A stretch of 64,000 nt of DNA. Source: Diadema setosum (lineage: Eukaryota; Echinodermata; Echinoidea; Diadematoida; Diadematidae). A model generated the notes under the pieces. It made no database searches and had not been told where the DNA came from. It worked only from the letters and a program-made list of their open reading frames with translations. This document shows positions 50,126 through 62,341 of the stretch, in pieces. The DNA lies in NCBI GenBank assembly GCA_033980235.1, contig CM067065.1, positions 5,349,328 to 5,413,327 on the forward strand. The letters are read 5' to 3'. Both the position numbers and the translations under genes were made by a program. Every line of letters begins with the position of its first letter. Within the stretch, counting starts at the first letter, position 1.

Positions 50126-52125
50126 TCACAAGTGTATTAACGTTTTAAGGGTTGCATTTTTGGTTCACATCTGAAATTGAGATTTACCTACCAAATCATC
50201 AAACCATTTTCTTTTTCTCACTGCACTGCTTTTCAGTGATGTCATAACTATTATGCATGATTGGAATAAAAGTGGAATATGCTTTGGGCCATTAGTGACA
50301 AACCCTTTGCATTATTAAATGTAAACACAATGAAACAATTGATTTCATTCGGAAGCATAAAGATATTCTTCACCTTCGTAAGTACCATTTAATCTCCATG
50401 ATGCAACTCGTCACTGCACTGTCATGAATATAAAATGTTATAAACAACAACAACAAAAAAATCCAGAGAAGTACCCGACAGCCAAAATACCTAATGTAAA
50501 AACCGAAAACGACACAATAAACTGTCAATGTATGACAACTGATTAATTGTTATTATAAATGCAGATGGGTTTTTCCTATGTAAATGTATACATACATTAA
50601 AAGTAGGCTTGATGCCCATTTACATCAGGCCTACGCTTGATGGTGTGAAGATATAAAACACCAAAATAAAGGAATCTTAACAAATCTTTTTCTCAAACCT
50701 TAGAGCTGAGTGAGTAGAGCGATGACTTTTATAGTTTCAAGTTTGTTTATCAAAATGATTTGTTTAAACTTTGCAGGTATTATTGGGAGAGTGTATAAGG
50801 ACATAGTTTATTCAGTCAAATGGACACCATTCCATTCCACAGTAAATGGTTCAGAAGGGCACACTGTTCTAGGGAGTGGGTATAGTGGGAGGGGGCATCT
50901 GGGAGGGATAGCCCCTAAATTACGAAATCTTTACAATTTGTTTTCCCTATAGAATCAGATCTTGCAGGCTATGTTATATAGCGATATGAATAAGTAGATT
51001 TATGGCTGACTGCATTTTCAAGTGAATTCATGAGAGTGGCATAAGCAGGGGACTTAATCGGGTCGAGTTCTCACACTTCATATTCTTGGAAACACATTGT
51101 TAACTTAGTTCCCAACTATTGTATAGGGTTACAGAAGATATATTTATAGTTTACATTAATGTTATTTATAGTTTACATTAATGATTTCTATATATCTTCA
51201 TATAAACTTACTTTTATATTATTTGCGGATGATTCCAATCTTTTTTATTCCCACCCTGACCCTAATACTTTAAAGGGAAGCAGTCCTGAGATTCTCACTG
51301 TAATGATAATTAAGAAGAGTAAAAAACATAACCTTTCACCAGTTTATACGCGTGGAAATGAAAAACTCTCTCCGTACGCAATTTTTGAAAAATAATTCCT
51401 GCAAGCGATCGTGTAAGAGCCGGCAAAAAGATGGTACGTCATGCATGCCCTACTCACCAAGTTGACAGCCGTGCCTCTAAAAACCAATTTAAGTGTTGAA
51501 ATGATTAGTTGCAATTTTATCAAATAATGTGAAAGTTTGTGGATTTATCATTTCAAACAAAATATTTCAAGCTTAGATATATAATTCATGAAAAATTGAT
51601 ATTGTTAACATAAATTTATATGAATTTTTAAACCAAATATGCAATGAACTTGACATCAAATAGGCACGGTCCTTCTCTAGTTTCCGTCCGTGTTGCATAC
51701 TTCTATAGCGTAGAAACCACTCTCGCGCGCGAATTCTTACCATACTAATGTACACAGTACTCCGTCTAGCTGATTTTGCCGAAGATAACCTGTGCATGAG
51801 AGAGTCGAATTCTTCAAAGAAAATATTGTTTGTATCTCAATACTTCTGTAAGTAGTCAGATATCGCCTTTCCTCGAAAAAAAAAACAAAAAACTATGACG
51901 TGAGCTGGAAAGGGTAAACACAGGGGTCGTAGGGATATGATTTCGTTCCACTTTGCCGTGCATGTCCAGTCGACACTGGCAGCAGCTAGCTCAGTGGCAC
52001 TGTACTGCAGTCCAACCCCGGCTGCAGCCCCACGGTAAATGAAACATAGCTAGCCACTTTCCTTACCTCTCTACGATTTTTTTCCCTCGGTTCTCTTCGA
52101 AGTCGATGCTCGAGGTGTTTCTGTT

Positions 52126-52341
52126 TTATAACTCATGTGAGCAAATGGTCGGGATTGCATCTGGCTTCAGGAGTTTTCTCGGTTTATAACCGAGGGCCAC
52201 AGCCTGCCGGTCCACGTAAAAACGTCGCTTCTCAAATGGTCCACGCACAGGTAGGTCACAACACGATATCGAGATTTTGTAGGCCCTAAGTTTCTTATGT
52301 TCGGCATCGTTGTACCGAGATTTCCCAGCTATACAGCTCAC
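52126..52341 (-). pseudogene. THAP-type zinc-finger domain fragment inside the TTAA element
   Basis: The - strand frame ends ALGYKPRKLLKPDAIPTICS, matching the characteristic C-terminal signature of THAP domains (AVPTIF-like). A Cys-x-x-His (TGCGTGGACCAT complement at 52236-52247) sits upstream but one base out of frame, so the fragment is frameshifted. The N-terminal Cys pair was not found. It may be a captured host exon or a relic of a THAP-bearing transposase. Confidence 0.5.
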
Positions 52342-52678
52342 CTTTCACGATACTTTTGTGGGTCTGGGACGGAAAAAAGGATTTTCCTGGGAATTTTCTG
52401 CACGATTCGAGCAAAACTACTGATGTAAGATAGCCTGACCAGACGACGCTGAATGCGGTCGCCCCTATAGTGTACTACAATACAGGCCTAAGCCTGTAGC
52501 TGTGTAGAACCATGTCTACCTACAATCTGTATGTACTAGAACATGCATGAGCGGCGACAGGGCTGCAGCTGCGCTTGTGATAGACTGGAAAAGTGTGAAG
52601 GGCAAACCGCGTACGGGGTATCTACCGTAGATCTAGTCGTACCGTCCACACGTGTACTGTGCGAATATAATACACAAT

Positions 52679-52681
<3 letters not shown>

Positions 52682-52716
<35 letters not shown>

Positions 52717-52718
52717 AA
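52682..52718. repeat. (CA)n microsatellite
   Basis: About 14 CA units followed by AAACACACAAC. Confidence 0.95.
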
Positions 52719-54231
52719 CGTAGAAACAATGTCAAATACTACTAGTAGTAGCCACCGACGTCTTCATGCATCCGGGTAACTAGGGAGCGTACGGATAACG
52801 AGCAGAACACGGCTGGGAAGAGTTGTGCCTCGGTGACGTCTGACTCTCCGCCAGGACTTGCTCATTAGCATATTCACCATGCAGATTCACACTTTTTCAA
52901 CCAAAATTTACGAGCTTATTTGGTGATTTGAAAGTTTGTTTTCGGTGAAAGTAGTTCATTGGAGGTACCAACAACAACATATATATTTTTTTAATTTCGT
53001 GAGGACTGCTTCCCTTTAATTAGCACAGTGAATTATGAATTAAAGAATGTCTCACAATGGATATAAGCAAATAAATTGTCACTGAATATTGAGAAGACAA
53101 AGTATATGATATAGTAATACCTTAGATAGATTACCAGGTAATGTTATATTTGACACTACTCCGCTAGAAGTGGTTTTGTCTATTGAATTATTAGGTGCAT
53201 TACATTATTAGGTGTTTGTGTTGATAACAAGTTATCATGGAAGTGTCATTTAAACAATATTTATAATGCAATTGCACGTAACACAGGCATAATGAATAGA
53301 TTGAAATATTATCTTTCTTCTTCTGCTTTGATTACGCTTTATTCAAGTTTGGTATTGCCGTACTTGAATTACGGAATTCTTGCTTGGGGGAATACATATT
53401 CGACATTGTTAGATGAACTTTTTTCTTCTGCAAAAAAAAAAAAAAAAAATGGCGCTCAGAATTGTTTTTAACCTTCATATCCGAGCACATACTGACAAGC
53501 TGTTCCTTGAACACAAAATTCTAAAAATGAAAGAGTTGTATTTATTTCAACTAGGTCAATTTATGTTTAATTACAACTGCAACCATCTACCCAAAATATT
53601 TTGTTCTTTATTTCACCGTAACAGCCACGTACATAATTATCCCACGAGGCAATCTAAAGAATTTCATCTTCCCTTAGTGAGAACTGTACACACTCAAAAT
53701 ACTTTTGTTTAAACCGGACCCAGATATTGAAATAGCTTAGAAAATGATTTAAAAGAATCTGTGAAGTTACTTACATTTATAATAAGTATAAACTTAAGAA
53801 ATATTTGTTTTCTATATATACCAATTAATTCTGTTTAATGAAAAAAAAAACCTGTCATGTTTCACTTGTTCTTGAGATTTTGTACTTTGTCCACAGACCT
53901 TTTCCATCCCTCTCCTTTTCTCTCTCCTTTTCCTTGTCTATTCTTCCCTGTTCCTCTTTCCTCGTTTTTCGTTGTGCAGTATCTGTCTGAGTGCATTTCC
54001 TCAATTTTTGTTATTTTTGTATTTTGTGTTGTTATTGTTGTTGTTGTCGTTATTTTTTTTTGTGGCCGATTGCATATCTTCCTTTCCGTTCAATTTCCTT
54101 GGCATACCTGGCCCCACAGTGTCTGTGCCACAAATGTGATATGTTATATAGTTTATATGTTTGCATTCTAAAATCCTAGTAAGTATTGTTTATAGTATCA
54201 GCATCATATATCAAAGAGTAAATATACAATA

Positions 54232-54647
54232 CACACTAAGAAATACGGGTTCAAATTTGAACCCCAAAATTGTCCCTATAGAACCACCCTAATAGGTGCA
54301 ACTTTGCACCGCAATAAACCATTTGCACCCTTATAAGTGCAATTCGCTGAATTATGAACTAGCAGGGTTGCGAAATTGCACCCTCATTTTTTATGCTAAT
54401 CACGGGTGCAAACATGCACCATAAACATCAATACATTGTGAATTAAACATATGGACCACGAGTACAAAGGTTTCACGCGTAAGATCAAACTTATACTCTA
54501 GTGGATAGTCCGCATCTTTGTAGGTACGAATATAAATATTAAGATATCTAATTTTCTACTTGCATAATAAATGGTACAAATGTGCACCCCAGGGTGCTTG
54601 TATAGGGACAAATAGGGTACAAATTTGAACCTTCATTTTTTAGTGTG
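54232..54647. mobile_element. ~416-bp MITE with CACACTAA ends and internal GGTGCAA motifs
   Basis: The left end CACACTAAGAAATACGGGTTC and the inverted right end CACACTAAAAAATGAAGGTTC match. TTCAAATTTGAACC palindromes sit at both ends. GTGCAA/TTGCACC recurs inside about eight times. Confidence 0.8.
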
Positions 54648-54654
54648 CAGTATA

Positions 54655-55340
54655 TGTGACCCTGCACCACAAACCAAACAAAAAGTCGCCAGACATGGAT
54701 TTTAGTTAAGGGCAGATACTGAAAGAGCAGATTCTAAGCTTCAAAATGATGTATAACTCAATTCAAATGGATTCTCCTAACCTACATAAATGTTGGAAAG
54801 AAAGCACACACTCTGGAAAGTGTGAACTGAGAAAAGAGGCTCTGAAGTACAGGGTCTATTCAAGTTTAATCTTCCCTAAACCGTGCTACCTGTGACATGA
54901 ATGGGACAAAAACATGATGTTAACCACTGTAGCACTAACAACTGAGGGATTATCAGATTAAGCTGAAATTGAGCCTGGTCTATTACCACATTCTGACCAT
55001 AATAAATGCCAACTTTCAGAGCAGTAGCATCATCCTTTCAAAAGTTATTAGAGTTGAGAGTGAAGAGGGTGCAAAGGATTTTCAAGAAATGAAAGGGGTC
55101 TCTAAGAAAAACCTGGTCACAATACTCTACCAAAAAGGGGTTGTAGAAAAACTGCTGAAATCCCACTTTCCCATTCAATGTATGATCCCAAACTCAAAAA
55201 TAATGTATAAGAAGAATAGCTCTTTCAGAAAATATTGAAAACTAAAAATTGACTAGGTTGAAACATTTCACCTTTCTTGAGTACTCACGTAAAATCAATG
55301 GGTGCGACTTTTTGTTTTTTTTTTGTGATGCACGGTCACT
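54655..55340. mobile_element. 686-bp TGTGACC-end TIR element with TATA target duplication
   Basis: The left end TGTGACCCTGCACCACAAA, with CAAACAAAAAGTCGC, mirrors the right end GCGACTTTTTGTTTTT...GTGATGCACGGTCAC. TATA flanks both sides (54651-54654 and 55341-55344). A half copy lies at 47380-47640. No transposase ORF. Confidence 0.8.
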
Positions 55341-55743
55341 TATAGAAGAATTTAAAATGAATATTATGTTTTATTGGCATAACAAATTGGTGCTGTTGTT
55401 GTTTTGATCCAATGTTCCACGTCTTACAAGCTTGGCTTTTCAGTGGAACACTGTTTTCCATCATTATGATTATTTACTATTTTTGATGCCATGGCAAAGT
55501 GCATTGTTTCCTTTTTATGACATCATTCGTGCACATACTTTATATTGTATTTGAAAACAAAATCCTTTATCAGACAAGTGTCTGATGATGGAAATAAATA
55601 AACAAACTATTGAATATTGAATTGAAGATGATATGTTAAAAAAAATAGATCTGTCGTCTTTGGGACATGACACATATATGGTATAAGTTTGAAATTGATA
55701 GGAAGAGGACTTTCTGAGCTACCCTCTACACAACTTTTGAGGA

Positions 55744-55796
55744 GAAATAAGGAGAAGGAGAAGGAAAAGAAGAAGAAGAAGAAGAAGAAGAAGAAA
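55744..55796. repeat. (GAA)n / GGAGAA microsatellite
   Basis: AGGAGAAGGAGAAGG is followed by about eight GAA units. Confidence 0.95.
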
Positions 55797-56559
55797 GAAT
55801 CCGTACAAAAACAGAAGGTGATCCGAGAGGATACTCGGATCACCTAAAAATGCTCGTCACTATGCCTTCATCCAGTGGGGACCCAAAAGAACATCCAAAC
55901 CCCAAATTAGAGAATCATATAAAAAAAATCCCCAAATCAAGAAATGTAATTTGAATGTACCTCCAAGTTTATAGTACACTCAGGGGAGGCCCCATGGGTC
56001 CAGGAACGACTTGGTAGCAAATTCTTATTTTTCATCTCATGTTATGAAAGTGCACGCTCAAATTTTCTACAAGTAAATACAAATGAATATTCAAATGGAC
56101 ACCAAGGAGCCTTCAAAACTCTTCAACCTCATTTTTTGATGTTTATATATTATATCATTGTATATAGCCTACGTCTTAGTCTGCAAGAATGCTTAGAAGG
56201 TTAATTTACCCCTACTTAACTGAGCGCGAGATGCAATATGTCTCTTGTTGCTGATTTCATATGAAGAGCATTCCCCACGGCCTAATGTTGTATCAACCAG
56301 AGTACCAATATCTCAAAACAAATGTTCTAACTGACCCTGTTTATTTTTAGGAACAGTTTATTATCCCCGGAAACCCTAACGTTAAGACAAGGTTAAGGCG
56401 TATATAAGTGCATGAATATTCACGTGAGCAGGCGTGACATGGGTGCAGCCCGTTACTATTCACTGAAAGTGTATTAGTATTCTATTCACTTAGAATATCA
56501 CACCAAACATGTTTGTTTGTTTGTTTGTTTTTGACATGCTACTGCTGAACAAATGTCGA

Positions 56560-58454
56560 CTATGACTGTTCAGATTGAATAGTGTCAAATATGAAAAGTC
56601 TATATGAAGTGCTAAAAGCTATTTCACCACTATCAAACTCTTGTAGATAGTACCACAACGATGTGCATTGTATTTTAAAATAAGTAATAAGATTTTGCAC
56701 GTGCTTCAAATCACTCGTGTATCGAGCGATACTGACTAGACCCTCCTCGCGCTTCACCCAGGCTACAATGACCGAATCATCTCGACACACAGCTGGGTAG
56801 GCTAACATACCCTCCTTCTTCAAGACATTTTCCTTCTTCCCCTTACCATCAAGGCACAGTACATTACCTGACCCCGCTTTCAGTATAAGTTTCCCTGTGT
56901 TGTGAAAGGAGAATATTTGCTCAGGTGAATGTCCATCATACATCATACTCCATACAGCTTTACCACCCTGTGGGGTAAATACCTGGATCTCTTTTGGTTG
57001 CCAATAACCCACGTAGATATCATCATCTCTATCCACAGTGAGACCACCCAACCCTCCTTTATTTCTACTCATCGTCTCGAAGGTGACGTCAAGTTTCTCC
57101 CACTGTGGAGTGTAGAGTGACTCCTTGTTATTCATATCGCGTACTACACTTCGGCCATCTGACAGGAATCCAATTCTCCTGATTCTGATATTCTTCAGCA
57201 AGGTCTGCTGTAACTTGCCATCAGGGGAGAAGAGATGGATTCCACCATTATACGATCCCAACGCCATCTTACCGCCTGGTGCACGAGCGATACAGGCCAT
57301 GCTAGTTTCGCTAGGGAGGTTTACGTTTGCTTTGACATCCCAGGGAGGTGAGACGTCACCTCCCTGGACATCCCACGTATAACCTTCCAACTCTTCAAGG
57401 CAGAGTTCAATGACCTTCTTCTCGTGTCTACGGAATGAAATCTTCTGAGCTCGTTCTGTCACACCTATCGGTGATTGGTCATCAGGATCATCTCGTCCCA
57501 GAAAGCTCTTCAAGTTTTCGCACAGTGTGTCGTGTGCAAACAAGGCGTCTTTCTCCAGCGGTACCTTCATACCATTAGTTACCAACTCTTCCATAGCGGT
57601 CATTTGACTGATTGTTTGCCGGCTCTCTTCCTTCATGACTTGTAATTCCTTCTCGAATATCTCAGACCATTGTTTCACTTGACTTTTCAGCGCTTCTCTA
57701 CTGTCTGACAATAGCTTCATATAATCATCATACGTCTTGTCGATGTCATCATTGAGCTTTTTCAGCATAATTGCTATTTCATTTCGTTGTGCCTCTATGA
57801 ACTCGACATGATTTTCAATGATTGTTTTCTTTGATTTTACTCTTTTTTCAACTCATTGATATTTTCCACTATTTTTTCCTCGTGGATAGCTGCCTCTTCG
57901 ACATCATGTCCTGCTTTTGAGTGTCTCAACATCCCACACTTACAGCAGACGTACTCCCGACATCCAGTGCAGAAACACTCCTCGTCATCGTTAGGATGTT
58001 TCTTACATTTCCGTCGCCTGTTAACCTGAACTTTTCCCGAGAGCACCTCGCTCATGGCCACCACTGAGTGGGTGGAGAACGGTTTCCAGATAGAGTGACC
58101 TTTCTCACACGAATCACACATATACTTTCCACAGTCCTGACAGTAGGACATAGCTGGTGATTTTTCGTCCATCTCACAAACTGAGCATGTTGGATTCTTG
58201 ATTTTCACTTCGTCCACGAGAATACTTAAGGGTATGTTGGTTGGTAACGTATCCATATCTCCACTGAACAGGGGCGTTCCCTTCCTGCATATTGGGCATA
58301 TTATCGTTCGTTGGTCGGGCTGAGTTTGAAAGATACATTGAAGACGGTTTTTGCAGAACGTGTGAGAGCATGTCAGTGATTTAGGTTGGTTGAAAAGATT
58401 CAGAGAGATAGGACACTCCAGATTCTGGTTGATGATCTGATAAAAGGTTTCCAT
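56560..58454 (-). pseudogene. Decayed TRIM paralogue (RING ligands lost, frameshift after B-box 2)
   Basis: Collinear with the intact gene at 40948-42795 from the start (METFYQ at 58454) to the end. The first 205 codons (to 57840) contain RING, B-box 1 and B-box 2. The zinc ligands equivalent to C17 and C37 are Ser and Arg, so the RING should not fold normally. A one-base deletion near 57837-57842 then creates a stop just before the coiled coil. The coiled coil and propeller continue in another frame (56560-57830). A 33-nt in-frame insertion with a palindrome lies at 57340-57372. The propeller part is still open, suggesting recent death, or a sequencing error plus a diverged RING. A splice acceptor (GATTTTAG) precedes the ATG as in copy A. 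Confidence 0.85.
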
Positions 58455-59700
58455 GTTGTCTATAATTTTGTCTAAAATCAAAGTGGTTAAAAACATCGAT
58501 AAATACCATTAAAAAAACAAAAACTGAGTTTAGCGTTCACTAGATAGAAGAGGCGAAAGTTCGTGCTAAACATGATGTTAAAACGTATGCATTCTTAAAA
58601 CCGAACGAAATAATAAAGCACAATCTAACAGACCAGTGTGATTTTTTTTTTTTATTGTATTTGCTGAGGATGCCTTTTCCCGGTTCAAAGAAACTTGATT
58701 ATTTAGGATGGTTCATTTGAGTGGAGCAGATCACATTAACGTATTGAGTGGACCCGTCCTACGATGACATAAAATGAAATTAGATGTTACTCATTGATAC
58801 TCTCAAAGAAGTATTCGTAAAATAATAACTGTTATTGTATTGCAATACACTATTCAAAAGATATCAGTTTATTTGATTCGAGTAGCTGCACCATTATGGA
58901 GGGATGACTCTTTTAATCGTGATCCTGTATATTTATATGATCGATAACATCTTCCAACAATGTTGTTTGCAAAAGTTGTCATGTAAGAAAGAAAAAGAAA
59001 ATCAATGAAAATGTGAGCGAAATTAGTGATTATAGAATCGTGTCTCCATCAATGTAAATTTGCTTGTTTGTAGATAGGCCTATAAAACGTAACAAGGTGT
59101 CCTTCAATCTATACAAAGTATCTATATCCAGGAGAGATATTCTATGGATAGTTTCCTTTTTATGCATGAAGATACTATTTTCCTTAGTCTTGGTAGACAC
59201 GGAAGGCCGCAAGTACTTTTTCTCATCTATGTAATTAACTGATTTAAGCACAGAGAAAATATTTGTTTTCGAAAAGGCAGGTGTCGAAATGGTGCAAGAA
59301 AGGGGTGAATAAAAGTAAATAAGTACGGATAAAGGGGACTTTCAGCCGATGTGAGACTGTAGGAAGTCAGGTCTACAGTCACTTTGGATTCGATGTTCTT
59401 TCGTCTGAGTTTTATGTATATATGGAGAAAAGACAAACGCTCTTGCAGACAATGAGACAGATTTGACTGCCACGATTGCCTTCCTGTATACCTTTCCAAC
59501 CATATTATAATCCTGTAATCAACCCCATCTTTATTTGAACGCTTAAAGCTGTCTTGGAGGCATTCGATGAGATGTTCTCATTTTTTAGGGTAGCATCATT
59601 TTATTGGTCATTAGAATGCATCAACCTCAGTTCTGGATGACAGCCTCGAGGAGGTCTGACCTTTGACAAGTTTATTTACTTCTCCAATAATGATTATGCT
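58455..59700 (-). other. Upstream flank of the TRIM pseudogene
   Basis: Homologous to 42796-43995; no exon identified. Confidence 0.4.
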
Positions 59701-59732
59701 TACGTGATATCTGTTAGCACAAATCGTCGGTG

Positions 59733-60130
59733 TTACCACGAACCGACGCTATTTCGTTTTTGAGCGAAAATGCAATTCTGAGAAAATCGCGTTTAAAGAT
59801 CTCATAAGTTTTAGACAACGTTTTCAATGACTTTTCCTGCCTTGTGTGTGAAAATTTTGACAGGGTGATGAGAGTGGAAGTTGTTCTTCCTATCCATTGT
59901 GTAATTTTAGTGTGAATTCAAAAGAATTACGATATTTCTGTCTTCAAACTCACTGCGTCGGTTCGTAAATCCATCGTTTCTTGCGCGCACCATAGGTTAT
60001 GTACTTAAGCGCGGGTCTCACGAACCGACGTAAGTTGTATTACGCCGGTTCGTGGGACCCGCGCTGTAGGGCCTGCACAATAGGTAACGTGCAATACGCG
60101 TGTATTTACGAACCGTCGCTATTTCATTTT
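59733..60130. mobile_element. Palindromic element with inverted ACGAACCG motifs and a central GC-rich hairpin
   Basis: ACGAACCGACGCTATTTC at 59738 and ACGAACCGTCGCTATTTC near 60109 are in direct orientation. GTCGGTTCGT near 59957 is inverted. The centre (60007-60065) is a hairpin with arms AGCGCGGGTCTCACGAACCG and CGGTTCGTGGGACCCGCGCT. Ends are not firmly set. Confidence 0.6.
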
Positions 60131-62341
60131 CGTATGTGTTTACATACAAATACTATTAGGGCTATACCTGCTTATCAACAATAACCTTATTAATTGAAAT
60201 TAATTGTCATGTAATGATCATTGTGATGATTATAATACATTAGGTGATAATTAAGATGATAATATAAGCCAGTTTCTCTTAATTGTTCTAAAAAGCGTGT
60301 TGTCCTTGTTTTCATCTTCATTTAGCATTGTTATTAGAGCTGTCGTTGATCGCTCCAAAGATTTCTTTGCCCTCCCCCCTCCTTTTTTGTGTGGATATAT
60401 TATTCAACACTTTTGCATGTGGACATTTATCATTTGGTAATTAATATGTACTCGGTATACTGTGTTTCATATTTTTTTACTTTTTACTGTTTTTTTTTTT
60501 ACTTTTTTAACTTACTTTCTTTATTTTTCACATAATTTTTAATTCAAATTCAGTTCACTTCTTTCATAATAATTATGAATGTTTGTTCTAAGATGAAGGA
60601 TACCGCTAAATATAGGGAAAAAGATGTGCCAGTCAGTAATGATTACTTGCATTTACTCATCTTTCATACTCATGCACTCTGTTATTTCTTTCTCTGAAAT
60701 AATCTATTAATTTCTTTATTTCTTATTATTCCACATTATTTGTGACTTTTACTTTGTCACAATTTTTATCGGTGTCATTATTGTCATTTGGCTTGCATGC
60801 GAATTCACTCATAATTCCTCATTTTCCATCTTTCTCTTTCCTGCTCAACAGATTCTTTGATAGCTGCACTTGATCATATAAAAACATAAAACTCATCCTG
60901 CATGCACTCTTCGAAACTGATAAACTCCTAAAAATACATAAATATCAAAATTATCAGAATTTCAAGCTTCATTTTAAATATATAACAATGGTCATGTTTT
61001 ATTATGCCTTTTGCAGCAATACATGTGTATATTGAAGAGGTACATTATGTAATCGAAGAAACATAGGTTCTCAATAAAGTATCAAATTTGAATTATTCAG
61101 AGATGAGTAATGACAATGGGAAGGATAACAATTGTGGAAGAGCTCCATAAATCAATAAATATCTAATGGCAAATGGAGATGGAATCAATATTAAAGAATA
61201 TGCGTAATTCAAGTTCATTATTACATCAGTTCTTGTGTGTTCACAAAAAGAGAAACACAGGTCGAACATGCGCACCAAATCTTACAATGTACATTTACAT
61301 CTATAGAGTGCGGACGGAACATATACAAAAGAAAGAATAACATTCTCAAATTAATATATCAAGCATAATTATGTATATGAACATAAAAAGATGTTGCTGC
61401 ATATGCATGAAGCTTGAGAGTGCTGCAACACACATTATGCTCAGATGGAAACTTGATGTATATCATACAAAAGAGAAGAGGTACTGCATGTACATGTAGT
61501 TACACTATTCACAGGACAGTAGAGAAAAAGCAAGAGAGAGAGAAGGAAATGGGTGTCTAAAATAGGTCGATGTAAGGAGTGCCAAGCCAATTAAGTCTCT
61601 AATAGAAGTCATACATATATGAAAAGGAAACAAATTAATCACAACATAAATGATCGTGCTCATATTAACCAATAATTAGCATCTAAAAATGTGTGTAGAA
61701 AGCCCATAATATCAGCCTTTCGCCCCGTAGGCTTGTTACATATGAGAAAAGAGAAATTTTGGCCGACCCCCCCCCCCCCCTCCGAATCCTTAATCCACCA
61801 GTACTATAAACTCATGTGCTACCAAATTCACAAGAGGGGTGGGGAAATTCGGCCAAAATTGTGTGTGGTTAAGATAATTAAAAAGAAAGGTCATCAGCAA
61901 AACTACGGGGTGGATGCAGACGAATTTTCATGTGATGACTAAAAAAAAAAAATGCAGCCAAAGGGGGGGAAAAAAAAGGACGGTGGAGAGGGGCCAAGGC
62001 TAATTTGACTCCCCTCCCCCCCAAAAAAAAAAAAACACGCCACTGTTCTACAGCACCTTTAAAGGACTCTTAATTTTCTTTTGTAAAAAACAAACGTCTC
62101 GAAGTAAAGAATTCCATATTGTAGGCGAAATGTAGACCGATACATGTGTACATCCCAAGCTATTAAAGAAAAAAAAAAAAAACAGATTATGAATATTATT
62201 TAAAGTAAGAATTTCAGTGCGTTTAATCATCTTTAGTCGAGTTGCAAATGACATGTGCATATCTAATAAGAGCAGTTAACTTCGAAGCGCCCCCAATCCC
62301 TTCTATATTTAATCATTCATGTCTAAAGGTAGTGCTAGGGC
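60131..62341. other. No gene recognised
   Basis: AT-rich. A repeat with C runs and an ACGCCACTG end (about 61742-62046) resembles the CAGTGGCG element at 37526 but is incomplete. Confidence 0.45.

Larger units (their letters stand above)
51274..53015. mobile_element. 1742-bp TTAA-targeted TIR element inserted in the LINE remnant
   Basis: The left end AGGGAAGCAGTCCT and the right end AGGACTGCTTCCCT are perfect inverted repeats. TTAA lies at 51270-51273 and 53016-53019. Removing the element and one TTAA restores the LINE reading frame (NTLISTVN), which fixes the boundaries. TTAA duplication is the piggyBac signature, but no DDD transposase is present. The interior is more GC-rich than the surroundings and holds a THAP-like fragment. 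Confidence 0.88.
51120..53835 (+). pseudogene. Non-LTR (LINE-type) reverse transcriptase remnant, split by a 1742-bp insertion
   Basis: Before the insertion, IVYINDFYISS and LFADDSNLFYSHPDPNTL carry the FADD catalytic motif of reverse transcriptase. After it the frame continues ISTVNYELKNVSQWI, then ANKLSLNIEKTKYMI, LGVCVDNKLSWKCH, YLNYGILAWGN and a C-terminal region to about 53710. Stops, frameshifts (53415-53450, A-run) and 5' truncation show it is dead. A 20-base duplication (ATTTATAGTTTACATTAATG) lies at 51140-51183. CR1/L2-like by general pattern; the clade is not resolved. It belongs to copy B's private insertion. Confidence 0.85.
50686..56316. mobile_element. ~5.6-kb insertion in duplication copy B (composite)
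   Basis: Copy A is continuous across the equivalent site (about 40680). AACAAAT occurs at both edges (50679-50685 and 56317-56323), compatible with a 7-bp target duplication. It contains the LINE remnant, the 1742-bp TTAA element and two MITEs. Confidence 0.45.
48025..59700. repeat. Segmental duplication copy B (contains the decayed TRIM gene)
   Basis: Collinear with 31375-43995. It is interrupted by an insertion between about 50686 and 56316. It lacks the copy A insertions at 34056-39148, about 39335-39705 and 40432-40634. Confidence 0.85.

Noticed and set aside
53857..54179. Hydrophobic ORFs after the LINE remnant
   Set aside because: F/V/C-rich peptides from T-rich and TTG-repeat sequence, not a membrane protein gene.
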